This document shows positions 8,301-13,554 of a DNA stretch of 13,554 bases, one piece after another. Both the position numbers and the translations under genes were made by a program. The stretch spans positions 1-13,554 of the forward strand of contig JAGBYC010000057.1 in NCBI GenBank assembly GCA_017628935.1, in the 5' to 3' direction. Below the pieces are notes generated by a model. It worked only from the letters and a program-made list of their open reading frames with translations. It was not told the DNA's origin and ran no database searches. How positions within the stretch are numbered: position 1 is the stretch's first letter; each line of letters begins with the position of its first letter. The DNA is from Clostridia bacterium (lineage in GTDB: Bacteria > Bacillota > Clostridia > Christensenellales > Borkfalkiaceae).

Positions 8301-8626
8301 AACTCGCCAACCTTAACGCTTTTAACAGCCTTTAATACGTCTGCACCATTTTCTTTAACGGTAGCGCCGTTAGAGTATAAAAGGTTAATTTTGCCGTTAA
8401 AATCAACTCCCTTAGCCTTTTCGTTAGCGTAAAATTTAGCCGACGGGAAGGTGTAATCATATTTAGCGTAAGCGTCGTATAAATAATTTACTTGAATGTT
8501 TTGGAAGGTTTCATCAGTAGCACCTTTTACCACTTTAGTAGAAACCAAAGCCCCACCAAACGCCCCTAGTATTACGAAAGACAACGCTACAATGCTAATT
8601 TTTTTAAACAAATTAAATATTTTCAT
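5399..8626 (-). CDS. Multidomain surface protein with CCHH tandem modules, Ig-like domains and a C-terminal membrane anchor
   Basis: 1075 residues, not recognised as a named family. Residues 1-36 are a signal peptide (hydrophobic 11-28, end VKGA). Residues about 104-355 hold four tandem copies of a short module with a G-x-(L/I/F)-(L/F/M)-G-like lead and a closing Trp. Three copies contain Cys-Cys-His-His: C115/C119/H126/H128, C236/C246/H253/H255 and C315/C321/H326/H328. Residues about 360-955 are a string of Ig-like or beta-sandwich domains, each ending in a strand such as EEGTYILTYYVVDD (479-492), VGEHIFKFEISDG (743-755), HKGTYTVKLTAKVG (834-847) or KAGAYVVKLTVTDLDGNKG (925-943). One membrane segment lies at about 966-990, followed by an 85-residue inside tail: Lys-rich at 993-1023, then Glu/Pro/Val-rich. 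The start at 8626 overlaps the end of the 267-residue gene by 14 nt and has a GGAGAGG-like site, so the two are probably translationally coupled. An adhesion or glycan-binding role is inferred. Confidence 0.88.
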   Translation of the reverse strand: MKIFNLFKKISIVALSFVILGAFGGALVSTKVVKGATDETFQNIQVNYLYDAYAKYDYTFPSAKFYANEKAKGVDFNGKINLLYSNGATVKENGADVLKAVKSVKVGELLGLKKCPDDCTTTSNKHKHGWYDANNKLVLANDDTNSLRLNIYNVTLDELNTVTNAVTNPEVKDQSLGMVLGFTKDEKTNKWEDVNKNVINNFAGKILDLQITDTGVNVNETISNLKIGEFMNAYYCSGDKGEETNCNVTAQKHTHSEGWYLQDGKVVSTDEKLKTVYNWLYSLTVNELKTADFGYYFSLVNDSSSFGAIFGYKQCTGASKCPVGTHTHDEGKWYSSKVYVGAIINAISNITFNTRNFSVTDKYVFEASGEYTLRYIHTEGVGNNAVKYTSDYKINVMEESASKVTFKRTKVPTSFDTTVGVVYDAGATVSSPIYHDKDLSRVEFKFEKVIGYDENDSPITTVKAVRTEISENHEITFDEEGTYILTYYVVDDIFNGSDEDHTFEYKYEINVQRTYYNLNVATNSTYSMGVDSPLLIDKNVISFFDTAYGKNFYGNALASLEYEFLVSEPDANGVTGSEDENYRSFTAGELNEGYKFKNDIFDVDYKFKIRISYKTPDGVTYTIPRRSASSGELEPQNENQKEYIEFTVRVVDSVQPIIFKSGDDCLYGANLVESNKNVYAYQAIKGTKITFVKFEAYDAFGIKSGIITDEIAISYAVNGVDKTGAIEGVIDNETAFDYTLSEVGEHIFKFEISDGYNVSNLIIIIDVENEFYSISTDKTFGTNYTTSDVLVANAFNVLNAKGEVVGNATKNYVVLNEKGVEVYKNETLKFTPEHKGTYTVKLTAKVGTTKLDDVVYVITVTDKTAPVITVTDNLVSKSKVGATIPVATFTATDNDWDSGFLLYEAIVTLNGTEINCIDGAFVPEKAGAYVVKLTVTDLDGNKGIYVYEIDVIDDDAGLIKVFGIDVITLIIGGVGAILIIVSFILLLVALGKNKPKKPKKEKKVKEPKTKKEKKFKEPKSKKETPVETATVEEPIKVAEPVEEPVKEAKKPVNNATVEIIGEVEPNKNGETDKTN
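7562..8317 (-). repeat. Four tandem protein modules, three with a Cys-Cys-His-His cluster
   Basis: Within the 1075-residue protein the modules begin near residues 104 (VKVGELLGL), 174 (QSLGMVLGF), 225 (LKIGEFMNA) and 305 (SSFGAIFGY). After the lead, copies 1, 3 and 4 carry C-x(3-9)-C-x(4-6)-H-x-H, then a short spacer and a Trp; copies 1 and 3 read GWY and copy 4 reads GKWY. Copy 2 has the lead and the Trp (TNKWED) but no Cys or His. Copies 1 and 3 also share a closing motif, LTVNEL or VTLDEL. The copies are protein-level repeats and are well diverged in DNA. Metal binding is inferred from residue type and spacing only. Confidence 0.7.
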
Positions 8627-9416
8627 CTAGCGCCTCTCCCTTAACAACTTTTTTCTTTCTAATAGAAAGAAATATGGTAAGCCCTAAGAAAATTACACCA
8701 ACACCTAAAAGAGCGTAAGCAATTATTTTAATAGTGCTTATATAACCTATTTCAGTTGCAGAAGTATCAACGATATTGTCATTACCAGTAGCGTTTTCAA
8801 CGTCTACCATAGTTAATTCTTTCCAAGATGCAGTAAGTGTTACGTCGCTTGTTAAAGGGTTTTTGAAATTAAACTTTTCGTTGCCACTAAACCAACCGTT
8901 AAACACGTAACCTTCTTTAGTTGGAAGATACGAATTAGCTTTATCGCCTACTTTTACAATTTGAACCTTTTCGCTACCGTCAGTAACGAAGGTTACTTTA
9001 TAATATTCGTTTGAATATAAAGCGTATAACGTAGCGTTTCTTAACCCTATATCTTTAATAGAAGTGATAATTTTTTCATAATCGGCATCAAACCAGCCAA
9101 CGAATTTTTTACCTTCTTCAACGTATTCTTTACCTTCTTCACTGTTAGGATCTAATAATTGAACGTTATCGTTATACATATTAGCGTTAAAAAGCTGAGT
9201 ATAACTACCCTCGCCGTTTAACTTTTTGTAAGTTATTTCATAATAGTTTTCGCTATTATTAAGTTTTAATACTTCTACGTTAGTTGCTAAAGTATTAACC
9301 GTAGACGCGTTTACATAAAATTTGTCAACGCCGTTTAACGCTATGACGGTTGAAAACACCATACATAACGCTGTGAATACGGTTATTAAAATTTTACGTA
9401 AACCTTTATTTGCCAT
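8613..9416 (-). CDS. Membrane-anchored InlB/Flg_new-repeat surface protein
   Basis: 267 residues. Residues 1-38 are a Sec signal peptide (MANKGLRK, hydrophobic 9-27, VNAS). Residues about 139-199 are a clear Listeria-Bacteroides (InlB B / Flg_new) repeat: YKVTFVTDG, then a spacer, GYVFNGWFSG (169-178) and a closing VTLTASWK (192-199). Residues about 98-135 (KKFVGWFDADYEK ... ATLYALYS) look like a second, degenerate copy. A membrane segment spans about 230-253, followed by the stop-transfer residues RKKK and a 14-residue inside tail. The start at 9416 has an AAAGGA site 7 nt upstream. The 3' end overlaps the next gene by 14 nt, so the two anchored proteins are likely made in step and may work together. 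These repeats are typical of Gram-positive surface proteins; the exact role is unknown. Confidence 0.88.
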   Translation of the reverse strand: MANKGLRKILITVFTALCMVFSTVIALNGVDKFYVNASTVNTLATNVEVLKLNNSENYYEITYKKLNGEGSYTQLFNANMYNDNVQLLDPNSEEGKEYVEEGKKFVGWFDADYEKIITSIKDIGLRNATLYALYSNEYYKVTFVTDGSEKVQIVKVGDKANSYLPTKEGYVFNGWFSGNEKFNFKNPLTSDVTLTASWKELTMVDVENATGNDNIVDTSATEIGYISTIKIIAYALLGVGVIFLGLTIFLSIRKKKVVKGEALDENI

Positions 9417-9460
9417 TGTTAATTCCTTTAAAAAACTATGCGTTTAGTAGTTAAACGTTC

Positions 9461-9480
9461 GCGCGTGCGTGCGCATATAT
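9461..9480. repeat. 20-nt perfect alternating purine/pyrimidine tract
   Basis: Every base alternates purine and pyrimidine across GCGCGTGCGTGCGCATATAT, with mostly GC and GT/AC steps. This is the classical composition for left-handed Z-DNA under negative supercoiling. Confidence 0.75.
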
Positions 9481-9488
9481 TTTGATAT

Positions 9489-9509
9489 CGCGTACGCGTG
9501 TGCGTGTAT
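9489..9509. repeat. 21-nt perfect alternating purine/pyrimidine tract
   Basis: This second alternating tract, mostly CG, TG and TA steps, lies 8 nt from the one at 9461-9480. It includes the 10-bp palindrome CGCGTACGCG (9489-9498). Confidence 0.75.
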
Positions 9510-9551
9510 TTTTATTTTCCTAATACTTTTTATTGTTTTTTACATACATTA

Positions 9552-9586
9552 CGCTACTCCGTAGCGCATACGCGCACGGAGTAACG
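9552..9586 (-). other. Long stem-loop directly after the 1212-residue gene
   Basis: The arms 9552-9562 and 9576-9586 pair over 11 bp with one G-U on the transcript. The loop can add a GCGC/GCGC stem with a four-base tip and a one-base bulge, giving about 15 bp. It starts 8 nt after the stop codon. Neither strand has a proper U-tract after it, so it is more likely a 3'-end stability or partial termination element than a strong intrinsic terminator. It could lower expression of the genes downstream. Confidence 0.65.
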
Positions 9587-9594
9587 AAATTTAA

Positions 9595-12500
9595 TTATTC
9601 TTGAGCAACATATTTTGCTAACGTAGTTTCAGTGTCATTAGCAGCAGTATATAATTTTTGTAAATCTTCTAAAAGTAATTTGCTGTATTTTTTAGCCCCG
9701 TTTACTTCAATAGCGTAAAGGTGACCGTTACCTGCTGTTTCACTTAAAACTGCATCAATTTTTTCTCGCATTACAACTTCTTCGTTTAAGAATAACGTAG
9801 GTGAAATGTTACAAGTTGCATTTGCTTTACCACTGTCAATTTTAATAACTGCACCAACTGCAAAGAAATTCTTTTCAATTGCAACGTTGTTCATATCGAT
9901 AGTTAAACGATATACGTTTTCTAATTTTTCAACGTCACCGTCAGAAAGTTTAAGGTTAACATTGTTGTTTCCGTATTCAGCTGCAGCTATTACAGGGTTG
10001 TTTTCTGCAGGTTTTTCATCAATGTGCGAATAACGAAGCGAAATATTTACTTGTTCACTTCCAACATAACTTGCATAAATATCTAAGTCTTCTTTATCAA
10101 AGTCTGCTACAACTTTAGTAAACGTAGCGCCTTCACCGTTAATAGAAACCACGGTTTTAACGTCAACATCAACGTAAATAGCAGTAAATTTCATACCTTT
10201 TACGATACATTCATATTTATCTAACCATCTGTTACCACCAGCGTCGTCAGCATTAAATTTGTTTGAAGGAAGACCTGTGGCACCAGTTGAAGTAGTGTAA
10301 ACTGCGTTTACTTTTTGAACTTTTTTAACACCGTTTTCATCAAGGGCAGGGTTGTCGTAATCCCAATCTCCTAATTCTTCGTTGTATTCAGCAACGTATG
10401 ATTCTAAATAACCTTTATCATCACGGCCGTAAGCAACTAAAATCTTTTCGCCACCACTTGCACCGTAACCAATAAATTCATAGTTGTTATTTGCAGGGTT
10501 TTTAATAGCACCGTTTTTTACAGTTGCGTGTGGGAACACGTCAATGCCGGCATCATTTTCACCCTTATCGTTTTGCCATACGTATTTAACAGTTTCGCCA
10601 TCGTATTCGTCAACGATAGTGATATCACAATAGTTATCAAGTTCAACAACTAAAGTAAATTGAGCGTAAGATAAATCTGCCTCACTAATTACGTAACTAT
10701 AACCGTCAATTGCAAGAGCAACGTTGTTAGTAACTAAAGCAAGTTCAGTGCCATTTACGATAAACGATTTAATATCTTCGTAAGTGTCACCAGTAATTTC
10801 GTGTACGCCACCTTCAACAGTAATAACGTCGCCTAATTCAAGTTTAGTGTTGTTTTCAAGAACTGCTTTTTCAGCCTCACCACGCTTATAGTAAACATTA
10901 CCGTTAGTAACGGTTACGTTTGCTCTAAGGTCGCTTATTACGTTAACGATAGTTTCACCAAGTTTATTGTCTTCAGCATCAAAGAATTCTACCGTTTTTT
11001 CACCTAATTCGTTGAAGGTGTACATTTTGTTAGTGAATTTTTCACCACCGTCAACTGAGTATTTTTTAATTGCGCCTGTTTCATATTCTAAAACAACGCC
11101 GTTTTCATATTTGTTACCAGCAAATTTGTTAAGGTTAAGAGTACCACCACGGTTTAATTCAGCGCGTTCATCAAATGCTAAAACAGTTTCGCCACCAGCG
11201 AAAGTAGTACCACCAAGTTCACGAACTACGATGCTTGTAGTTTCAACGCTGTCAATAACGTTTTCAAATACGATTTCAACATCAACTAAGTTTGAACTAA
11301 AGCCACCCCAAACAGTATCGCCAGATGGATCATGACCTTCTTCATAAACAGGTTCGTCAAAGTCACGAATTACGTAAGAATTTGCTAATTCACCACTACC
11401 GTAAGTTACGTGGCTGTATACGGCTTTTTGATTAGTATCGTATATTAAAGTAATAGGAGCGTTTGAGCCGTAAGTACGGATAGATGAAGCTTTTTCACCG
11501 TAACCAAACAACGCATTTATTTCTTTAGAAGTTTCACTCTTAGTAACGTTTGTAAGAAGTTTACCACCTCTAGTACCGTCATATTTACGATATGCACCTT
11601 GTTGTAATTGACCACTTGCTTGTGCGTACGCAAAAAGCGCACCGTTTTCATCAGCAGTATCTACCCACCAAACGTCGAAATATTTAGAATGGTCAGCGCT
11701 ATCGTATAAACGAATTTTAAGCGTTTTTAATTCAACTTCAATATTGCTACCTACAATGTAGTTGAAGCTGATAAACGGAGCTGCACTTTCAGGAATAGCG
11801 AAATAAGTTCCGTTCCAGAACGATTTAGAAATATCAATAGTGCCTAAGTTAAAGGTTGCACCTTTTGAACCAGTTAATACCAAACCTTCATGCGTATATA
11901 AAGCATTTTCATTTTTAGACGCAACGCTATCGTAAACTGCAGAACCACCGGTACTAACAACCGATTTAACGTTACCGTTGGTAACAAGAACGTTTTTAGT
12001 TCCTAACAAAGTTTCACCGGTTTCATCGTAATATTCTAACACGTAAGTGCCGTATTCTTCAAAGTTATACGATTTAACTTTTGTATCAAAAGTTATAGTT
12101 TCTTTAACTTCATCATCAAATTTAATTTTTAAAATTGAATTCATGTAGTCTACGTTGCCTGTAAACGCGCTACCTCTTGATGGAACGGTAAGATCTAATT
12201 CACCCGTTTTGATTTTTGAAGGCACGTCGTTACCAGCAGAAACAACGTAATCGCTATCAATCACGGTAACTGTATCACCAGTAAGAAGTTTACCACCGAA
12301 CGATTCAAGAACGATAGAAGTTTCATTACAAACTTCAGCATCAATAGATGCAAATTCAATGCGTACGTCTACGTAGCTAGAACTAAACACTTTGCCTGCT
12401 TCGTAAACGTCGTCTGAAATAGCACCAGTTTCGCCAGCGTTGTTAGACGTAAAGTCACGAAGAAGGTAAGAAAGTTTAAAGTCACCAGCGTCGTCGTGAC

Positions 12501-13233
12501 CCATAAGGCTGTAAACACTGTCTTTACCTAAATCGAAGAACATATTAAACGGAACTGAAGAACCGTACGTTCTAATAGTGGCGTTACCAGAATAACCAAT
12601 TAATGGCGTGCCAGTATCATACATTTTGCCCTTTCTTACAGCAGTGCCTGCTGGAGAAGCTTGCATACCTTTATTAGCACGATATATTGCCTTTGTACTT
12701 TGCTTACTACCTTTAACGTATACCTTAGTAGAACCGTTATTAGCAGGAGCACTATCACGATAATCAACCCAACCAATTTCAACGTAGTTAGTAGGGTCGT
12801 TATGGTCATACAAATAGAATTTAAGCTCTAAAATTTCAGGAGCAGAGTTAGCGTTGCCGATAGTGTAATACCAAGTAACGAATGGACTTGCACTTTCAGG
12901 AAGAGTTTTGTAACCCTTAGAATCGTCGCCTTCAGCCATAGTCCAGTTAGATTTAGAAAGGTCGATAGTTCCTAAATCAAAAGTAGCACCTGCGCCACCA
13001 GTTAATACTAAACCGGCATGAGCCTTAGTATTACCACTAGCACTTGCTTTAGCACCGATAGTAGCAGTTGCACCTTCGCTTGTAACAACGTTTTCTGCTA
13101 AAACCGTAGTTTCAACTTGAGTTTCAGCTGCTTTTGTTGGAACTGGTTTATAACCAATAACGGCTAAACCACCAGTAACAACCATTGCTACTGATAAAAC
13201 TGCACCTAACAAAGATTTGGTAAATTTTTTCAT
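9595..13233 (-). CDS. Large secreted protein with duplicated LamG-like plus Ig-like units
   Basis: 1212 residues. Residues 1-36 are a Sec signal peptide (MKKFTK, core 7-27, TKAAE cleavage region). Two homologous units follow. Unit A has a beta-sandwich module at about 58-325 and an Ig-like domain at about 330-418; unit B has them at about 433-690 and 691-766. Matching landmarks are GLVLTG..GATF.LGTID.SKS (74/450), PESA.PF (112/481), IRTYGS (220/585), RDF (259/623), FSS..VDV.I.F (283/645) and TSIV..E..GG (305/666). The fold looks LamG/concanavalin-like. Residues 767-1025 form another beta-rich region with an InlB-like FIGYGASGG at 920-928, and 1026-1212 a C-terminal beta domain ending KYVAQE. 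There is no membrane segment, LPXTG, SLH or lipobox, so anchoring is unexplained. The start has AAGGAGA at 13239-13245. It is the first gene of the operon, and a role as a glycan-binding or scaffold protein is inferred. Confidence 0.88.
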   Translation of the reverse strand: MKKFTKSLLGAVLSVAMVVTGGLAVIGYKPVPTKAAETQVETTVLAENVVTSEGATATIGAKASASGNTKAHAGLVLTGGAGATFDLGTIDLSKSNWTMAEGDDSKGYKTLPESASPFVTWYYTIGNANSAPEILELKFYLYDHNDPTNYVEIGWVDYRDSAPANNGSTKVYVKGSKQSTKAIYRANKGMQASPAGTAVRKGKMYDTGTPLIGYSGNATIRTYGSSVPFNMFFDLGKDSVYSLMGHDDAGDFKLSYLLRDFTSNNAGETGAISDDVYEAGKVFSSSYVDVRIEFASIDAEVCNETSIVLESFGGKLLTGDTVTVIDSDYVVSAGNDVPSKIKTGELDLTVPSRGSAFTGNVDYMNSILKIKFDDEVKETITFDTKVKSYNFEEYGTYVLEYYDETGETLLGTKNVLVTNGNVKSVVSTGGSAVYDSVASKNENALYTHEGLVLTGSKGATFNLGTIDISKSFWNGTYFAIPESAAPFISFNYIVGSNIEVELKTLKIRLYDSADHSKYFDVWWVDTADENGALFAYAQASGQLQQGAYRKYDGTRGGKLLTNVTKSETSKEINALFGYGEKASSIRTYGSNAPITLIYDTNQKAVYSHVTYGSGELANSYVIRDFDEPVYEEGHDPSGDTVWGGFSSNLVDVEIVFENVIDSVETTSIVVRELGGTTFAGGETVLAFDERAELNRGGTLNLNKFAGNKYENGVVLEYETGAIKKYSVDGGEKFTNKMYTFNELGEKTVEFFDAEDNKLGETIVNVISDLRANVTVTNGNVYYKRGEAEKAVLENNTKLELGDVITVEGGVHEITGDTYEDIKSFIVNGTELALVTNNVALAIDGYSYVISEADLSYAQFTLVVELDNYCDITIVDEYDGETVKYVWQNDKGENDAGIDVFPHATVKNGAIKNPANNNYEFIGYGASGGEKILVAYGRDDKGYLESYVAEYNEELGDWDYDNPALDENGVKKVQKVNAVYTTSTGATGLPSNKFNADDAGGNRWLDKYECIVKGMKFTAIYVDVDVKTVVSINGEGATFTKVVADFDKEDLDIYASYVGSEQVNISLRYSHIDEKPAENNPVIAAAEYGNNNVNLKLSDGDVEKLENVYRLTIDMNNVAIEKNFFAVGAVIKIDSGKANATCNISPTLFLNEEVVMREKIDAVLSETAGNGHLYAIEVNGAKKYSKLLLEDLQKLYTAANDTETTLAKYVAQE
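11164..11937 (-). repeat. LamG-like module, copy B
   Basis: Encodes residues about 433-690 of the 1212-residue protein. It aligns by eye with copy A (12259-13062) with an offset of about 360-376 residues and small gaps. Copy B lacks several short loops present in A, for example after SKS-W. DNA similarity is patchy, so the duplication is old. Confidence 0.7.
12259..13062 (-). repeat. LamG-like module, copy A
   Basis: Encodes residues about 58-325. It shares with copy B the opening GLVLTG and GATF.LGTID, the central IRTYGS and the final paired strands YVDVRIEF..TSIVLESFGG. The LamG/concanavalin fold is assigned by strand pattern and memory of related surface proteins, not by a search. Confidence 0.65.
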
Positions 13234-13238
13234 ATATA

Positions 13239-13245
13239 TCTCCTT
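13239..13245 (-). promoter_or_regulatory. Ribosome binding site of the first operon gene
   Basis: AAGGAGA sits 5 nt before the ATG at 13231-13233 and fixes the start of the 1212-residue protein. It lies 15 nt downstream of the CGCG hairpin at 13261-13274, which is close enough to influence access of the ribosome. Confidence 0.75.
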
Positions 13246-13260
13246 TTAAGAAATATTCGA

Positions 13261-13274
13261 CGCGTTTTTACGCG
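13261..13274 (-). other. CGCG mini-hairpin before the ribosome site
   Basis: CGCGT-AAAA-ACGCG is a perfect 5-bp stem with a four-base loop. A near copy with a CGCG stem and TAAA loop occurs at 13428-13439, at the other end of the leader. Confidence 0.55.
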
Positions 13275-13291
13275 ATTTTAACTTTAATTAC

Positions 13292-13342
13292 GTATACAGG
13301 CACGCGCGTCAAAGTAACTAACGCTTACGCGCACGTGTATAC
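13292..13342 (-). other. Strong 16-bp leader stem-loop
   Basis: The arms 13327-13342 and 13292-13309 pair as 7 bp plus 9 bp (two G-U), separated by a two-base bulge. The 17-nt loop contains AAGCGTTAG, a copy of the sequence at 13357-13365 that takes part in the neighbouring hairpin. It can therefore compete for the CCTAACG arm at 13371-13377. No U-tract follows. Confidence 0.6.
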
Positions 13343-13345
13343 ACA
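13326..13345. repeat. 20-nt perfect alternating purine/pyrimidine tract in the leader
   Basis: Perfect alternation over 20 nt with CG, CA and TA steps, including the palindrome GTGTATACAC (13336-13345). It resembles the two tracts in the spacer at 9461-9509. Confidence 0.7.
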
Positions 13346-13377
13346 AAAAAGCGTACCTAACGCTTATTTACGTTAGG
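13345..13377 (-). terminator. Possible attenuator: alternative hairpins next to U6
   Basis: Hairpin 1 pairs CCTAACG (13371-13377) with CGTTAGG (13356-13362) over 7 bp. Hairpin 2 pairs AAGCG (13361-13365) with CGCTT (13349-13353), and the U run 13345-13350 overlaps and follows its 3' arm, as in an intrinsic terminator. The two share bases 13361-13362 and cannot form together. Hairpin 2 has only 5 bp, so termination would be weak. Confidence 0.35.
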
Positions 13378-13481
13378 ACGTTTACGTTACACACAAGCCA
13401 TTTTTAGATAAACCGTATAGGAGCGCACGCGTTTACGCGCCATTTTACGTGAAAATTTACCTATTTTAGCTTAGCTTTGTT

Positions 13482-13510
13482 ATTATAACATAAATTTATG
13501 CAATATGCAA
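13482..13510 (-). promoter_or_regulatory. Sigma-A type promoter with extended -10
   Basis: The -35 box is TTGCAT (13505-13510), the spacer is 17 nt and the -10 box is a perfect TATAAT (13482-13487), preceded by TGT to give an extended -10. The upstream 13511-13554 DNA is A/T-rich with A- and T-runs, like an UP element, and shows no gene on either strand. The expected transcript start is near 13475, giving a leader of about 240 nt. It is the only clear promoter in the window and probably drives the whole gene set. Confidence 0.8.
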
Positions 13511-13554
13511 TACGTTTTTTAAATTTTTTAGTGCCATTTTAAATTTTAATTATA

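Larger units (their letters stand above)
9417..9594. other. Structured 178-nt intercistronic spacer with Z-DNA-prone tracts
   Basis: No gene is visible here. From the side of the 1212-residue gene it holds a long hairpin (9552-9586), an A-rich stretch, and two tracts of perfect purine/pyrimidine alternation (9489-9509 and 9461-9480) rich in CG and TG/CA steps. Next come a 6-bp hairpin CGTTTA-ACTAC-TAAACG (9439-9457 area), a T6 run on the transcript and the ribosome site of the next gene. I see no convincing promoter, so the downstream genes probably depend on readthrough from 13482-13510. Confidence 0.6.
13234..13475 (-). promoter_or_regulatory. Long structured 5' leader of the operon
   Basis: About 240 nt between the predicted transcription start and the first gene, with no open frame that I trust. 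In transcript order it holds a CGCG-TAAA-CGCG hairpin (13428-13439), two mutually exclusive hairpins next to a U6 run (13345-13377), a strong 16-bp stem with a 2-nt bulge (13292-13342), and a CGCGT-AAAA-ACGCG hairpin (13261-13274) just before the ribosome site. I recognise no known riboswitch class. The layout suggests attenuation or control of translation, but that is inference. Confidence 0.5.

Noticed and set aside
9552..9586. Strong intrinsic terminator after the 1212-residue gene
   Set aside because: The stem is long, but neither strand has a U-tract directly after it, so I call it a stem-loop only.
9417..9594. Internal promoter for the two membrane-anchored proteins
   Set aside because: I found no -35/-10 pair with acceptable spacing; the TATTAG-like and ATATAT stretches have no matching -35.
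5520..11335. Plus-strand open frames opposite the three large surface-protein genes
   Set aside because: All are antisense to long continuous genes with recognisable domains. Their repeated composition mirrors the opposite strand, for example Phe/Leu-rich opposite the Lys-rich tail.
9595..13233. Sortase LPXTG signal in the surface proteins
   Set aside because: The only LP-containing stretches (LPESA, LPTKEG, LPSNK) are internal and lack the T-G, hydrophobic helix and basic tail of a sorting signal.
1..13554. CRISPR array, tRNA, rRNA, insertion sequence or phage genes
   Set aside because: I saw no regularly spaced direct repeats, cloverleaf with a CCA-type end, transposase motif or terminal inverted repeats.

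Overview
The window is AT-rich and looks like an uncultured low-GC Gram-positive bacterium. The evidence is Gram-positive-type lipoprotein and Sec signal peptides, InlB/Flg_new-type repeats, Ig-like surface proteins with a C-terminal membrane anchor, strong AAGGAGG ribosome sites and a binding-protein-dependent sugar importer without its own ATPase. My guess is a gut Clostridia lineage, possibly Christensenellales-like; the sequence alone does not prove it. All seven genes lie on the minus strand and read from right to left, so the layout below follows transcription.

Right end (13234-13554): a strong extended -10 promoter (13482-13510) and a leader of about 240 nt rich in CG hairpins. Next is a 1212-residue secreted protein (9595-13233) with two copies of a LamG-like beta-sandwich module, each followed by an Ig-like domain, and no visible anchor. 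A 178-nt spacer follows (9417-9594), with a long hairpin and two tracts of perfect purine/pyrimidine alternation. Two overlapping genes come next: a 267-residue InlB-repeat protein (8613-9416) and a 1075-residue multidomain surface protein (5399-8626). Both have a signal peptide and a C-terminal membrane segment. The larger carries a tandem module in which three of four copies hold a Cys-Cys-His-His cluster; I do not recognise it as a named family.

Left half: a complete carbohydrate-type ABC uptake cassette, made of a lipoprotein binding protein (3552-5345) and two permeases (2356-3483 and 1377-2345). It is followed 18 nt later by another secreted protein (1-1358), cut by the window edge. That protein again appears to have a LamG-like module plus an Ig-like domain.

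Small gaps, one overlap and a single recognisable promoter suggest one long operon. The most economical reading is a surface glycan or glycoconjugate capture system. Secreted and membrane-anchored beta-sandwich proteins would bind a polymer, the lipoprotein would pick up released oligosaccharides, and the two permeases would import them using an ATPase encoded elsewhere. No hydrolase is visible in the window, so the substrate and the role are inference. The points most worth following are the CCHH tandem module, the structured and Z-DNA-prone intergenic DNA, and a marked CpG preference at codon junctions.
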